Positions 22,789-23,106 of a DNA stretch of 23,106 nt are shown piece after piece. Positions within the stretch are counted from its first letter, which is position 1. Each line of letters opens with the position of its first letter. The stretch is from an uncultured Eubacteriales bacterium (GTDB taxonomy: Bacteria; Bacillota; Clostridia; Christensenellales; Aristaeellaceae): NCBI GenBank assembly GCA_900553295.1, contig USCR01000022.1:1-23106 (forward strand), in the 5' to 3' direction. A program made the translations under genes and the position numbers. Under the pieces are notes generated by a model. It saw only the letters and a program-made list of their open reading frames with translations. It ran no database searches and was not told the DNA's origin.

Positions 22789-23106
22789 TTATTCTGCCTG
22801 TACCGTTTCATCCGGCACGAAGTCGCGTACCAGAATGTCCATCAGCTTCACCGCGTTGGCATCGTTTCCGCCGGTTACCAGGATGCACCAGTACATATCC
22901 TCCAGGTCGCCCAGCCCAAACTGCTCCATGCCTGTAAAGTCCTGGGCAGGAATGCCGTACAGATGCTTTTCGCCGGTCTCCGAGTTGGTGCGCCACCCCG
23001 CACTGACATCCAGCCCCTTGATGTCCAGCGTGCCTTCGTCAATGTACGGTTCCAGATCAATCAGCGCGCCCTGGCCGGCATAGTTGACAAAGTTGTCTTT
23101 ATCCAG
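22789..23106 (-). CDS. C-terminal part of a probable extracellular solute-binding protein (5' end beyond window)
   Basis: An open reading frame runs from the right edge to a TAA at 22789-22791; 105 residues are visible. NFVNYAGQGALIDLEPYIDEGTLD resembles the ligand-domain segment of sugar ABC binding proteins (pattern NYA.QG.L.DL.PYI), followed by GEKHLYGIPAQDFTGMEQ. The last stretch, MYWCILVTGGNDANAVKLMDILVRDF, ends soon after. In normal binding proteins that early segment is followed by more than 200 residues, so here the domain order may be unusual or the similarity superficial. The gene is convergent with the IclR gene. Confidence 0.5.
   Translation of the reverse strand: MDKDNFVNYAGQGALIDLEPYIDEGTLDIKGLDVSAGWRTNSETGEKHLYGIPAQDFTGMEQFGLGDLEDMYWCILVTGGNDANAVKLMDILVRDFVPDETVQAE

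Overview
The window looks like chromosomal DNA of a GC-rich member of the Clostridia (Bacillota). The evidence is family content: an AraR-type GntR/LacI repressor, a DUF4364 protein, a small HPr-like protein, a VanW/SH3 surface protein, Lpl-type sugar permeases without their own ATPase, strong AGGAGG ribosome binding sites and consensus sigma-A promoters. The substrate-binding protein has a cleavable signal peptide but no lipobox cysteine, unusual for a Gram-positive. An affiliation near Christensenellales is my guess only. I see no tRNA, rRNA, CRISPR array or insertion sequence with a transposase.

Left part (1-11.5 kb, mostly minus strand) is housekeeping or general accessory content: a nearly complete MFS exporter cut by the left edge; an AraR-type repressor with a palindromic TGTACGTACA box upstream; an alpha/beta hydrolase divergent from a two-gene plus-strand unit (small Cys-rich protein plus Y-family DNA polymerase dinB); a hairpin-rich element of about 200 bp between two copies of the dinB terminator; a secreted SH3-SH3-VanW protein; deoC; a PD-(D/E)XK nuclease-XPD/DinG-like helicase fusion with its DUF4364 neighbour; and an HPr-like protein lacking the phosphorylatable histidine.

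Right part (11.7-22.7 kb) is one carbohydrate-utilisation locus around a divergent control region at 20727-20964. To the left, on the minus strand, run a sialidase-fold hydrolase, two ABC permeases, a solute-binding protein, a strong hairpin terminator, a large GH106-like glycoside hydrolase and a second sialidase-fold hydrolase that overlaps it by 11 bases. To the right, on the plus strand, run a DapA/NanA-family aldolase and an IclR-family regulator. Both directions have near-consensus promoters with 17-base spacers, and each carries a copy of the same operator-like palindrome (GTTCAGTATTnnTGAA) close to the expected transcription start. The simplest model is that the IclR protein represses both units until a sugar-acid-like inducer appears. 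All three hydrolases lack signal peptides, so an oligosaccharide is probably imported intact, cut in the cytoplasm, and a 2-keto-3-deoxy-type sugar acid or related product is cleaved by the aldolase. The actual substrate cannot be read from the sequence.

The right edge holds the last 105 codons of a minus-strand gene resembling a solute-binding protein, separated from the IclR gene by a bidirectional terminator. No intergenic stretch exceeds 300 bases.
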